From the NCBI GenBank assembly GCA_023388515.1, contig JAEWGD010000005.1, positions 26,259 to 90,258 on the forward strand: 64,000 bases of DNA. Reading direction: 5' to 3'. Both the position numbers and the translations under genes were made by a program. This DNA comes from Bacillota bacterium. Its GTDB lineage: Bacteria; Bacillota; Clostridia; Oscillospirales; Ruminococcaceae. Within the stretch, counting starts at the first letter, position 1, and every line of letters starts with the position of its first letter. Under the pieces are notes generated by a model. That model saw only the letters and a program-made list of their open reading frames with translations, searched no databases and had not been told where the DNA came from. This document shows positions 18,166-28,000 of this stretch, in pieces.

Positions 18166-19122
18166 TTACTTATTTCCACAACATTTTTTGTATTTTCTCC
18201 CACTACCACATGGGCAAAGCTCGTTTCCACCAATCTTTTTTGATGAAATATTATGAGAAATGACGTTACTTCTCAATAAATTCATTGCATCTTCTGAAAG
18301 AACAGCTAAATCTGACATGGATTGTGCAACCTTAGCCATTTCACCATCACCGTTTTGTAAGCTGGCAGTTATATTCGGACCAAATGAGATTTTAAGTTCG
18401 TTATTTTCTCTCCCCATTTGTTTTCTTAATTCAATCGGAGAAAAACCATTATTAAATGGAGTTTTGGTATTATTGTGTAGTTCTTTATGTAACAGTATAA
18501 ACTTTCTCAGCTGACTGGTATTAAATATAATTTTTCGCCTTTGAAGATTGTCCATTACTTCTTGAATATCATAGCCACCATGCCGAACAAAAAGCTCTAC
18601 ATCTGACGCTAAATCAAATGCATCATCAGGGTGCTTTTTCAAATCCTTATGAAAAAAATTCACAATTGCATTGAAATATTTATTTTCTTCTATATAAAAA
18701 TCATCAGAATAGTTTAAAAGCTCAGTTTTAGTAGGGATAAAGTAAGGTTTCCCATGTTTTGCATCAACCATATCATAATAAAAATCACGGTCTATTATAA
18801 CAAGGCTTTCATGAACAATGGCTCTATCAAATGGTTCAGATTTCGGGCAACCTGAATATATCTCATCATCGCCAAGAATATAGTAAAAATGGGTTTCGTG
18901 ACGTGCAATTTCAGAGAATTCAATAAACTGCTCTTTTGAAACTATTTCACCGTTTTGTTTCTGAAAAATGTCATATGCTATTTTTAAAGGGATAAGCTCA
19001 TAAAAATTTGAAAAAGCATCAAAGTATTGATGAAGCAGTTTCACCGTTTCATCTGAAATTGTAAGCTTTTTATACATTCTTGTCAGTGTGCTATCAGCAA
19101 ACATTCGTGGAAAACTACTCAT
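18166..19122 (-). CDS. SEC-C motif protein of unknown function
   Basis: A 318-residue soluble protein. Only the extreme C-terminus is recognisable: NELCPCGSGRKYKKCCG, a SEC-C zinc motif like that at the end of SecA (CxCGSGxKYKxCC). The rest is mostly helical with no visible catalytic motif. RBS GAGGATATGAA lies before ATG. Such stand-alone SEC-C proteins occur widely with unknown roles. Single gene between two terminators. Confidence 0.8.
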   Translation of the reverse strand: MSSFPRMFADSTLTRMYKKLTISDETVKLLHQYFDAFSNFYELIPLKIAYDIFQKQNGEIVSKEQFIEFSEIARHETHFYYILGDDEIYSGCPKSEPFDRAIVHESLVIIDRDFYYDMVDAKHGKPYFIPTKTELLNYSDDFYIEENKYFNAIVNFFHKDLKKHPDDAFDLASDVELFVRHGGYDIQEVMDNLQRRKIIFNTSQLRKFILLHKELHNNTKTPFNNGFSPIELRKQMGRENNELKISFGPNITASLQNGDGEMAKVAQSMSDLAVLSEDAMNLLRSNVISHNISSKKIGGNELCPCGSGRKYKKCCGNK

Positions 19123-19235
19123 TTCATATCCTCATTTCTAAATTCGCTAAAAAATCATGGGTTATTATGTGCATAATGATTTCTTAAAGCGTTCGTCCTC
19201 ATATAAATAAAATAATCCATATTAATTATACTGCA

Positions 19236-19272
19236 AAAACAGTCAACTTGCAACAACAAATTGACTGTTTAA
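19236..19272. terminator. Terminator downstream of the DUF421-DUF4363 pair
   Basis: AAAACAGTCAA pairs with TTGACTGTTT around a loop containing TTGCAACAACAAA. It lies just past the 3' end of the minus-strand DUF4363 gene. Confidence 0.75.
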
Positions 19273-19284
19273 TATATTCTCTCA

Positions 19285-19662
19285 CTAAAATATATTACTA
19301 GGATAAGGCATTTCACTTTCATAAAGCCACTTTACCCTTTCCTTTAGGCTTTCAAACTCTGCACTAAGCTCATCATTTTCCTCCACAATATAGGGCTTTA
19401 TTCTTGCTACTGAAGAATGAATATCTGCTATTTTATCACTTCTTACAAAAATATTCGACTCTTTATGCAGTTTGTCCCAGTATTCGATTATTTTATCAGC
19501 CTCAGCCACAGCCTCCTCCGGTTTCCCATTCTCCACCAACTCCTGCGATTTCTCTATCATAGTCAATAGCTTATGGTATTTTCTTTGAACTGTGTAAGTG
19601 GAAAGTATGCTACCAACGGTGATAAGTATAATTATAACTAAGCTTATTTTAATTCTTGCCAA
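19285..19662 (-). CDS. DUF4363 family membrane-anchored protein
   Basis: A 125-residue protein with one N-terminal membrane anchor (ISLVIIILITVGSILSTYTV) followed by a helical extracytoplasmic domain including a TPR-like stretch (NGKPEEAVAEADKIIEYWDKL). DUF4363 genes commonly follow DUF421 genes in spore-forming Clostridia. Its start overlaps the end of the DUF421 gene by 14 bp, so the two are translationally coupled. Function unknown. Confidence 0.8.
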   Translation of the reverse strand: MARIKISLVIIILITVGSILSTYTVQRKYHKLLTMIEKSQELVENGKPEEAVAEADKIIEYWDKLHKESNIFVRSDKIADIHSSVARIKPYIVEENDELSAEFESLKERVKWLYESEMPYPSNIF

Positions 19663-20335
19663 TGCTCCTTGCCCTCTCTATCAAATTATAATTCCCCTTT
19701 TTATCGGTAGTAAGGAGAAATACATCATTCATTTTTATTTTCTTTTTTTTCAATACATTGTCAAGCCACCCTCTGTTCATTCCCGATGAATCAAGTCCCC
19801 CTTGTATCAATACCCCATCTGAAACCACAATATTAGGTGGGTTTTCTGATTCACCTTTAAAGTCCATGTCCTTATTTGTAACATTCTGGTTTTCATACTT
19901 ATGATAAATAGATATGCTACCCGTTGTTTCAACAATTGCAAATTGCACCTCTGAAACATCAAAAACATCGTTGCCTCTTAACGCTGTCATAAGGTCATCA
20001 ATGGAAAACCTCAAGTCCTTCATTACCTGTTGGTCAATCTCTCCATCTTTTATAATAATTTTAGGCGAACCAGACATAACCTTTCGTAGCTTTTTAGATT
20101 TAAGCGTTGCCCATGAAATAAGCACATCAAAGCATACCAAAGATAGAATAGGAACTGCTCCTATCAGCAAAGGCGTGTCTAAATCCTCCATTGGAAGTGT
20201 CGCAATATTTGATATTAGTATTGTTATAACCAATTCGGTCGGTTGTAACTCACCAATTTGCCTTTTTCCCATTAGCCTTACCGAAAAGACTACAAGAATA
20301 TATAAAATCAACGAACGAATAAACGTAATTATCAT
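19649..20335 (-). CDS. DUF421 (YetF/YcaP-like) membrane protein
   Basis: A 228-residue protein with three N-terminal membrane helices, the signature RQIGELQPTELVITI at about 25-39, and a C-terminal soluble domain (PKIIIKDGEIDQQVM). These features are typical of DUF421/YetF proteins, some of which are linked to sporulation in Bacillus. First gene of a two-gene unit with the DUF4363 gene. Confidence 0.85.
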   Translation of the reverse strand: MIITFIRSLILYILVVFSVRLMGKRQIGELQPTELVITILISNIATLPMEDLDTPLLIGAVPILSLVCFDVLISWATLKSKKLRKVMSGSPKIIIKDGEIDQQVMKDLRFSIDDLMTALRGNDVFDVSEVQFAIVETTGSISIYHKYENQNVTNKDMDFKGESENPPNIVVSDGVLIQGGLDSSGMNRGWLDNVLKKKKIKMNDVFLLTTDKKGNYNLIERARSIGKN

Positions 20336-20662
20336 AAATATCCCTCATTAATAGTTGTTCTATTGATATAGCTAGCTATTGTAATTATTAACCACTATCA
20401 CATGATTATACAATTATGAACCGGTTTTAACCCAAATCATGCAAAAATAAAAAGATGATAAGCTAATTATCATCTTTTTTCATCTTTAATTTATGACTAA
20501 TTTCGTCAGAGTCTTTTATTATACAAAGCTTTGCAACAAAATTCTGTTTTTAGCATAGTATAGGATAGGGCTTTTCTTAAACCTTTGATATTTGTAAAAG
20601 CACCCTTTCACAAAGGAATTAAAGAGCCTTATTCTACATTATTATAGTTAGGAGGTATATGT
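20336..20662. other. Intergenic region upstream of the collagen-like gene
   Basis: About 330 bp. It holds a terminator-like hairpin (20449-20482) and an AT-rich leader with TAGGAGG just before the collagen-like gene. Sigma-K-like elements may be present near CACCCTTTC and CATTATTATA, but the match is too loose to call. Confidence 0.4.
20449..20482. terminator. Hairpin upstream of the collagen-like gene
   Basis: AAAAAGATGATAAGCTAATTATCATCTTTTTT is a near-perfect palindrome with a T-tract on the plus strand. No plus-strand gene precedes it directly, so it may protect the downstream gene from read-through or mark a lost upstream gene. Confidence 0.7.
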
Positions 20663-20990
20663 ATGATTTTTAATTATAACTGCAATTGTCCGAATTGTGC
20701 TAAGGCAAGAGCAATTAATGATGCTCAGTCTGCACAAAATGCACAGAACAGCTCAAACGGTTTTGATAGATGTAGACCTTGCCCACCGCCATGCCCACCA
20801 TGTCCACCTGCCCCACAATGCATGTGTTTTTTTACAGGGCCAACAGGAGATACTGGTCCAACAGGTTCTACTGGTCCAACAGGTTCTACTGGTGCTACTG
20901 GTCCTACTGGTGCTACTGGTGCTACTGGTCCTACTGGTGATACTGGTCCAACTGGTGATACTGGCTCTACTGGTCCAACTGGCGACACGG
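20663..20990 (+). pseudogene. Collagen-like (BclA-type) surface protein, 5' half, interrupted
   Basis: From ATG 20663 (RBS TAGGAGG) the frame encodes a 58-residue Cys/Pro-rich N-terminal region (CNCPNC, CPPPCPPCPP) and then Gly-X-Y collagen triplets (GPTGDT, GSTGPT, GATGPT) up to GDT at 20981-20989. After base 20990 the triplets stop abruptly and 23 unrelated codons (EQTIYALPKC...) run to a stop at 21061. Collagen-like glycoproteins of this type occur on spores and cell surfaces of Bacillus and Clostridia. The missing 3' half lies at 30490-31011 in matching phase. Whether the truncated product is made is unknown. Confidence 0.85.
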
Positions 20991-21103
20991 AACAAACTAT
21001 TTATGCTCTACCAAAATGTACCAACCATAACACAATTGACACGCTTCCCCTAAACGTCTAAAGATACGCTACGCAAAACAAAATTCAAAGCTTCATAACC
21101 ACT

Positions 21104-21136
21104 AAAAGCACCTGCGTCATAGCAAGTGCTTTTATT
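21104..21136. terminator. Hairpin at the left end of the element
   Basis: AAAAGCAC (21104-21111) pairs with GTGCTTTT (21126-21133), with a T-run on the plus strand. It would end transcription of the truncated collagen-like gene or of minus-strand hsdS. Confidence 0.75.
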
Positions 21137-21285
21137 CTGCCATATTATGTTTCCAGTGACTTCAGCCAGTCAATTGGCTATTAATATCCCTCAGTGCACT
21201 TCTGCTGATCGGCATTATATATTTTTTTGTGCTTCAAATACTTGTTTAGCTACACTTTTACCTAGAATACCCATGATTAATCACC

Positions 21286-21969
21286 CTATTTTAATTTCTC
21301 ACACAACGGCAGGATTTCTTCCAGTTTGGCAACGATTCGCTGTTGTTCGGCGAGGGGTGGGAGGGGAATAAGACAACTTTTCAGATAGTCTTTGTGAATA
21401 CGTTGCTGACCAGCAGTTCCAGTAAATAATTTTACACCATTAACAATAAAATAGTCAGTCTTAAAAAACCAAAGTAAAAACTCATTAAACAATGTATTCT
21501 TAATTACTCTTACAATCGATAACTCCGTAGTACCAGCACCATATTCATTTTCTAATTCTTTGAAAATTACCGATTTTCTGTTTTGAAAGCACGGGGTGAT
21601 CTTGGCAACACCTATGTCACCATTTGCAAAATGGGTAAAGCCTTTTTTGATCTCTTTCCATTTCCTCACTTCAAATGTATGTTGATTTCTAAATCCACCA
21701 GACACACATGGCATTGGTATAAATGCCACATCCAGGTTGTCATCAATAACGTTCTTTGGATTCAATGTAGTAATGCTACCAACCCTTACCCACTTCCAAC
21801 TCTCTGGAATTGGCTCCATCTTTTTGTTATCATAAATACCTTTAGATTTCTTTTCTGCTTGTATTAAAGAGTACAGTTCTTCAGCAGAACCTTCTTCGGT
21901 GCGCTGTTCAACAAGCCTCCCGCATATTGCTAATTGAATAATACTGTTTTTCAGTTCCTGTGGTGTCAT
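21286..21969 (-). CDS. hsdS: Type I restriction specificity subunit HsdS, half-length
   Basis: A 227-residue S subunit carrying one target-recognition domain only; typical HsdS has two and is near 400 residues. It begins MTPQELKNSIIQLAI with a conserved helical region (GRLVEQRTEEGSAEELY), then one TRD from about 55 (IPESWKWVRVG) to 200, then the second conserved helix start LPPLAEQQRIVAKLEEILP, ending EKLK. Half-size S proteins can work as dimers in some systems, but the partner HsdM here is broken and no HsdR is present. It overlaps hsdM by 4 bp (ATGA). Confidence 0.85.
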   Translation of the reverse strand: MTPQELKNSIIQLAICGRLVEQRTEEGSAEELYSLIQAEKKSKGIYDNKKMEPIPESWKWVRVGSITTLNPKNVIDDNLDVAFIPMPCVSGGFRNQHTFEVRKWKEIKKGFTHFANGDIGVAKITPCFQNRKSVIFKELENEYGAGTTELSIVRVIKNTLFNEFLLWFFKTDYFIVNGVKLFTGTAGQQRIHKDYLKSCLIPLPPLAEQQRIVAKLEEILPLCEKLK

Positions 21970-23285
21970 TCTTTGGCACCTCCGAGAATGGAGGTAATTT
22001 CAGCAAGCACATGGTCAATCTTGGAATTCAGCGATGCCCGTCGCTCTTCGTACTGCTGAATCAAGTCCATCGGGTCGAGGATTTCCTCTTCCTTGTGAGG
22101 ATAGCCACACTGGTCGAGGTTATAGCCAAAATCATCGGTAAGTTGTGGTGCTGTGTATTTCTTTGCCTTATCAAAGCCGTCAATATTAATCTCCTGTCGG
22201 TCATTCAACCATTCGACCACTGGGTTGAAATGCTCCAGTTTCATTGGCCTGGTTTTAGAGAAGTGCTTATAGCCCTTAGGCATATCCAGACGGTAGAACC
22301 ATGTTTCTGTGGTCGGCTTTGTGCGCTCAAAGAACATGATGTTCGTGGTGATGGAAGTGTAGGGTGCAAACACGCTGTTCGGCATCCGTATGACTGTATG
22401 CAGATTAAATTCCGAGAGCAGTTTTTTTGATGTTTACTTTCGCATTGTCTGTACCGAACAGAAACCCGTCTGGAATGATAACAGCTACACGCCCGTTTTT
22501 CTTTAAGCGGTACATGATGACAGACATAAAGAGGTCTGCTGTTTCACTGCTGGCAAGGTCGGCGGGGAAATGGTTCTTGACATCTGCTTTTTCACTGCCA
22601 CCATACGGGGGATTCATCAGAATGACATCGAACTGATCGTCCTCTGTATAATCCAACACATCCCGCAGTAGAGAGTTGTCATGATAGATTTTTGGTACAT
22701 CAAGACCATGAAGTAGCATATTTGTAATGCAAAGCATATACGGGAACTGCTTTTTCTCAACGCCGTAAATCGAATTATCATATTCACGTTGGTCGCCTGT
22801 AGTCTTAATCAATGGAGAGAGCTCTTTCAGCCAGCTTGTAATAAAGCCACCAGTACCACAGGCAAAGTCTGCCATTCGCTCGCCAATTTTCGGCTGTATC
22901 ATTTTTGCCATGAAATCAGTGATGGCACGAGGCGTGTAAAACTCACCAGCAGAACCTGCACTCTGTAATTCACGGAGAATGGATTCATAGATTTCACCAA
23001 AGGCATGGCTTTCTTCATAGTCGCTTAAATCCAATTCGTCTATAGTATTGATGACTTGACGGAGCTGGACACCATCTTTCATATAGTTGTTGGCATCTTC
23101 AAAGGTTGTCTTAACAATGGATTTCTTAATCGGAGTGTCTGGTGTCACATTCAGTTCTTTGAGTGTGGGGAAAAGAGTATTGTTGACAAAATCCATCAGT
23201 CTATCACCAGTCATGGCGTTGCCACTCTTGTCATCTACAGCCCAATTGCTCCAACGGCACTCCTCTGGAATAAAAACCCTGTCGT
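21966..23285 (-). pseudogene. hsdM: Type I DNA methyltransferase HsdM, truncated and frameshifted
   Basis: Two frames together encode most of an N6-adenine methyltransferase. The first (to 22405) has the SAM motif ADFACGTGGFI and the catalytic MNPPYGG; the second (21966-22385 and upstream codons) has the C-terminal region ending in the EITSILGG helix. The break lies at a run of seven A on the coding strand (22422-22428): with six, the reading continues KKLLSEFNLHTVIRMPNSVF into the second frame. The N-terminal helical domain is missing; recognisable homology starts at IPEECRWSN, fused to an IS3 remnant. Base composition is richer in GC than the neighbours. Confidence 0.85.
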
Positions 23286-23490
23286 GTAACATCAAGCGTT
23301 CTGCAATAGAAAGCGATTTTGCCCATAATTTTTCCATCATTTGTTTTCAAGGCAATGAATTTCATTCTTTCCTTTTTGCAGACCTCTGACGGCTGGCGGC
23401 GAAAAAAGAGCTGGCTTCCTCCAAGAGTTTCTTACTCAATTCAGTTTTGAAAAATTCTTTGAGATACAGCAACAATATTTTACTTATTTT
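23270..23490 (-). mobile_element. IS3-family transposase remnant (end of orfA, start of orfB)
   Basis: On the minus strand one frame ends KKLLEEASSFFAASRQ...KRKE with a stop at 23362-23364, like the C-terminus of IS3 OrfA. Overlapping it by ATGA, a second frame starts at 23365 (MKFIALKTNDGKIMGKIAFY, then CRTLDVTRQGFY), like the start of IS3 OrfB. The OrfB homology stops at RQGFY (about 23270), where hsdM homology begins in another frame. The overlap with an A-rich slippery stretch is typical of IS3 frameshift sites. The remainder of the IS is gone. Confidence 0.75.
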
Positions 23491-23503
23491 TTATGATTAT
23501 ATG

Positions 23504-23532
23504 TTGACAAAATAACACTATTATGTTACTAT
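23504..23532 (+). promoter_or_regulatory. Promoter of the possible immunity-toxin unit
   Basis: TTGACA (23504-23509) and TACTAT (23527-23532) are spaced 17 bp. Transcription from here would start near 23540, after an open ATG at 23523 and before ATG 23583, which supports the latter as the start codon. It abuts the IS3 remnant. Confidence 0.6.
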
Positions 23533-23582
23533 TATCTTGTTATAATATGTTATTATTTATTGAAAGGAGTATTATTTTAGAT

Positions 23583-24950
23583 ATGGGTAGATTTTTTTCA
23601 AACATTCAGATTCAGAACAATCGGAATGAAAACCGAGAGCAGTTTGCAAAATTATTTTGTAAAAGTATGGAGAAGAAAGGATATACAGCAAGCACGGAAG
23701 ACGATGCAAGCATTACATATATTCTTACATTTTCTGAAAACAACGCATGGATAACGCTTTGTTCTGTTGATTATGTATCGGGTGGAGAAGACGTTAAAGA
23801 GGATGTTCAGTTTTTGGCAGAATCTCTTAAAACTTGCTGTATCAGCACAAGCGTTGTGGATAGCGATTTTGCAATTCTTGAGATGTATAACGCTACGTCA
23901 AACTTGATAGATATGGTTGTTGTAGGAGATGGTAGCGGTTATGGATTTGAGGACAATACAGAGTTTAAGGGTAAAAAAGAGGCTTGGGAGCCATATTTAA
24001 CAAATGGCGGTACATGGGAACAGCTGAGTAAAGCATGGCATGATATTGATAACTCTGCTGAGGGAAAGTTAAGAGAGATGGCAAAGCTTATTAGCATGGA
24101 CTCTGATAATATTATCTCGGATTATGATGACCTAAGCTGTAGAACTGATAAAAACATTATGGAGTTGCATTTTAAAAAGGCAGATAAGAAAAAAGCGTTG
24201 TCGCTCAATACTGCATTTAAACAGGTGTTTGGCGAGTATCTTGAGCCTTTAGGATTTAAGAAAATCAAAGGAAGACAGCCTTATTTTGTCCGTGTTGTTG
24301 AGGGTGGGGAGATTATTCATATTATAACTTATACACAAAAACCGAGTTTCAATGAATTCGTTATTAAAGGTGGCGTAGCTACAGTTTACCGACAATCTAT
24401 AGACCTAACCCTAAGTGCCAAGCGTAATGGGAATTGGTTTAGAGACAACTCGTGGATATACACACATATCAATCCATGGAACGATGATCCAGAATCTGAA
24501 TACAGAAAATTTAGTAGTAGTATATCTGGTTTTTCTTGTGGAAGAGATGAGGAATCAATGATTAAAGGAGTTGAGTATTCTTTAGAAGTTACAAAGGATA
24601 TTATGCTACCGATACTTGACAAAATAACAGACTTTGAAGCTTGTATAGAACATCAGAATGTAATTGGCATGTCTATGCATCTTTATGATGATGAAGATTT
24701 CGGAAACCAATACGGTAGTAATTGTTATAACGAAGGGCTTTTGTATATAAAGACCAACAATCAGAAATTAAAAAAAAGATGGGAAAAAATTCTTGAAGAA
24801 AAAGTTATTGATGAGACAGATCTTCAACAAGTAGCCAGACTCTATAAGCTTTTCAGTGATCCTATAGTTCAAAAAAAAGTATTAGATGAGTTAGAACACC
24901 GTAAAAAGGCAAATACAGAAACTTTAAGAGCATATGGACTTGACTTGTAA
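23583..24950 (+). CDS. Cytosolic protein with DUF4304-like region, possible immunity protein
   Basis: A 455-residue protein without signal or membrane segments, from ATG 23583 (AAAGGAG upstream, after the promoter). The second half has FKQVFGEYLEPLGFKKIKGR followed by YFVRVVEGGEIIHIITYTQK, resembling DUF4304, a fold often found in contact-dependent toxin-immunity loci. The first 190 residues (EKKGYTAS, acidic, with several DGSGYG-type turns) are not recognised. It ends 59 bp before a secreted RTX/nuclease-like gene in the same direction, so it may protect the producer; that role is inference from position and the DUF4304 resemblance. Confidence 0.6.
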   Translation: MGRFFSNIQIQNNRNENREQFAKLFCKSMEKKGYTASTEDDASITYILTFSENNAWITLCSVDYVSGGEDVKEDVQFLAESLKTCCISTSVVDSDFAILEMYNATSNLIDMVVVGDGSGYGFEDNTEFKGKKEAWEPYLTNGGTWEQLSKAWHDIDNSAEGKLREMAKLISMDSDNIISDYDDLSCRTDKNIMELHFKKADKKKALSLNTAFKQVFGEYLEPLGFKKIKGRQPYFVRVVEGGEIIHIITYTQKPSFNEFVIKGGVATVYRQSIDLTLSAKRNGNWFRDNSWIYTHINPWNDDPESEYRKFSSSISGFSCGRDEESMIKGVEYSLEVTKDIMLPILDKITDFEACIEHQNVIGMSMHLYDDEDFGNQYGSNCYNEGLLYIKTNNQKLKKRWEKILEEKVIDETDLQQVARLYKLFSDPIVQKKVLDELEHRKKANTETLRAYGLDL

Positions 24951-25009
24951 GTAATAGATTTTAAAGCGAAGATTATTTCTTACTAAAATAAATTAAAGGA
25001 TGGTTTAAA

Positions 25010-28000
25010 ATGATCAAGAAAATCAAGCAAAGGTTCATGAAAATTGTTTCCTGCATACTCGTAGTAGCGCTGTTACTGCCGACGATTGCACTTATTCCTG
25101 TTTCTGCGACTACCGATCCCGACCCTGTAACCGGCACCCCTGGTTTTATGTTGCCATACAAGACAACATTATCTCCTTACTCAGGATTGGCATGGGAAAT
25201 AGCTGCAAAAGTATTTAAAGAAGTTAAGTTAATTGAAGATTTTGGGCATAAGTGGTCTCCAAGCTATTTCCATGATCAGGTTCAAGGGCATATCCGTAAT
25301 AATAATAATAGTTTTTCGAAGGAAGAACTTTATTGTACTTACAAAAAAGATTACCCGGACGGGAAAACATACGGTTACGCAGATTTATCTAAGAACATTG
25401 ATAACCCACACATACCTGGTAGCAAAATAACTTATATCTGGGAAGTTAAGCCCGTACATTGGTGTCTTAATCCCGTATTGAGAAAGCGAACATTCGAGGA
25501 ACAGCTTGACAGATATGTTGATTCTGAGCCAAGCTATAGAAATGGATTCAAAAGCGGTTCCCTAATTCCCGGAGACGAGTTTATCTCTAAAGAGGGGCTA
25601 TTCACAATAAAATATGAAGATGCAGGAAATGGATTAATACTTTACAGTTTTGATTTTCGTAAAGAAGAAATAAAATTAAGAGTTCCAGACGAAGTGTGGA
25701 CTTTAACTTTATTACCACTTTTTGATGCAATGCGTCGAATTATGCAAAGTCCGGAAGATAATCAAAACCCTGTGCCTTCCTTCGATCCTTCCTTTGCATT
25801 CGAGAGACAAAGCGCATTTAATGAGGTTGGACAAGCTGCTGAAGAAATGCTTAATGAACTTGGAAGCAATTACGACCCTAACCTTGCATATACATTTATC
25901 AATGGTGCAATTTATGCCGGTCCTACTTTAATTTATAGTGCTAAAACACTATTGAATTTAAAAATAACGACGACATCTCTGGCGGCATTAAATTCAAAGA
26001 TAAAAACTACTGCATCCCAAGAAATTTATAAAATTTGTTCCGGAGTTTTAATTGCTATCACGATTGGAAACGCTGATCTTGTTGTTTCTGCAATTGAAAC
26101 CTATGAAACTTGTTTGACGGAACACGTTCCTAGAGGCGATGAAGAAGACCCAGATGACCCAGATGACCCAGAAGGTCCTGATAATTCGGATGGTGGAATG
26201 AGTGGCGGAATAACCGGACAAGTTCCAGGGTTTACAGCAGCAGGAAATGCTGCCCCTCCTCGCGATCCACTTGCAATCGACTTTGGTGCATCTGGCATAA
26301 AACTTACTACACTTGAAAATGGTGTATATTTTGACCTCGACAATAACGGGTTTGCTGAAAAGACAGCTTGGATAGGCACAGAAGACGGCTTTCTTGCGTT
26401 GGATTTAAACGGCAATGGTAAAATAGATAACGGAAGTGAGCTTTTCGGTGACCAGTTTATTATGTCAAATGGTCAAAAATCCTCTTTTGGATTTGAGGCA
26501 CTTGCTGATTTTGATAAAAATGAAGACGGCGTAGTTGATGAAAATGACTCTGTATTTGCTAATCTGCTTGTATGGATTGACACGAATCAAAACGGTATAT
26601 CTGAAACTGGAGAATTATACACATTGGATGATTTAAATATAGTTTCAATAAGCCTTGATTACTCCGAAACAAATATCCTTGATACAGAAACGGGAACCTT
26701 GATGGCGGAAACCTCAGATGTTACATATGTTGAAAATGGTATACAAAAAACCACAACCATCACCGAATTCTGGTTTTTAGTTGATACATCAGATACAACA
26801 CAAGACGGTGAGATAACATCGGGTAATGTTCCGCCACTATTTCAAGCAATTGAAGATGATGAAACTGGGCAATTATTTGAATTATGGATTAGATTCCAAA
26901 TGGCTGAAGATATTGCTTCAATGCGTTATTATTCTAAACAAATTATGTATTTCATAACAAATTCAACAGATATTGACCCTAATTCACGTGGGGGGAATAT
27001 AGATGCAAGAGACCTGCACGTTATTGAACAATTTATGGGACGTAATTTTGAAGGTGTAAGTGGTGCTAATCCAAATGCGCCTGCCGCCGAGATTTTAAAG
27101 ACCGTATATACAAATATCGAAAACTATTATTTCAATATTGTTAACTTGAAGGCAGCATTTGGTGGGTACATGGCAGCGACTTATGAATTTTATGATGAAA
27201 ACGACCAGAAAAATATAGACTTAACATTTTTGAATTATATAATTGATTCAAAAATAGCTGAAGGTGAGAATGTAGATACTCTTGTCTATAGTCTTGGTGC
27301 TTATTTGAAATCATTTGATGCAATTAATGGTACTAGTGTATTCAATGATTACAGTACACACTATTCATCAATCTCAGACTATTATGCTAATATTGTGGAA
27401 CTTGCTGATTCGAATATCAATACCTTTATTGGAACAGAGGGTGCTGATAATTTTAAAGGTACTAATAATATTGACTATGTGTTTGGTGAAAATGGAAACG
27501 ACACACTTTACGGCAGTAAGGGCAATGACCTTATCTATGGTCGTGAGGGTAATGACACGCTAAACGGTGGCGAAGGTGATGATTCCTATTTTATTGAATA
27601 CAATCATGGCAATGATGTTATTATCGACAACAGCGGTTTGAACAAGATTATCTTCTCTGATAATTTTGTTTATGACGACTATGCTATTTCCGTAAGTGCG
27701 AAGGGATTTGTTCTTACTAATAAGGAGACAGGTGAAACTATCTGCCTTCAGGATTTTTTGACTAACCCGTTAAATTATGAATTTTATTTTGAAGACCAAG
27801 TTGTGGTACTTGGTGGCGGTGAAGCATGTGAGGTTATTCAAGGTTCTGACGATAGCGATGAACTTGAGGCAAGTGATGGCTTCAATGTGTTCTACGGCAA
27901 TGGTGGCAATGATAATATCTATGGTGGCAAAAATATTGACTTTATGTTCGGTGGCAATGGCGATGATACGCTCTTAGGAAGAAACGGGACAAATATTATT

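Noticed and set aside
20725..20995. Minus-strand frames of 80-87 codons rich in Gly-Pro-Val or Ser-Thr
   Set aside because: They are antisense shadows of the Gly-X-Y triplets.
21215..21274. 19-codon minus-strand frame after hsdS with a possible RBS
   Set aside because: Too short and without recognisable similarity.
23523..23582. Upstream in-frame ATG of the DUF4304-like gene
   Set aside because: It overlaps the promoter -10 and lies before the expected transcription start.
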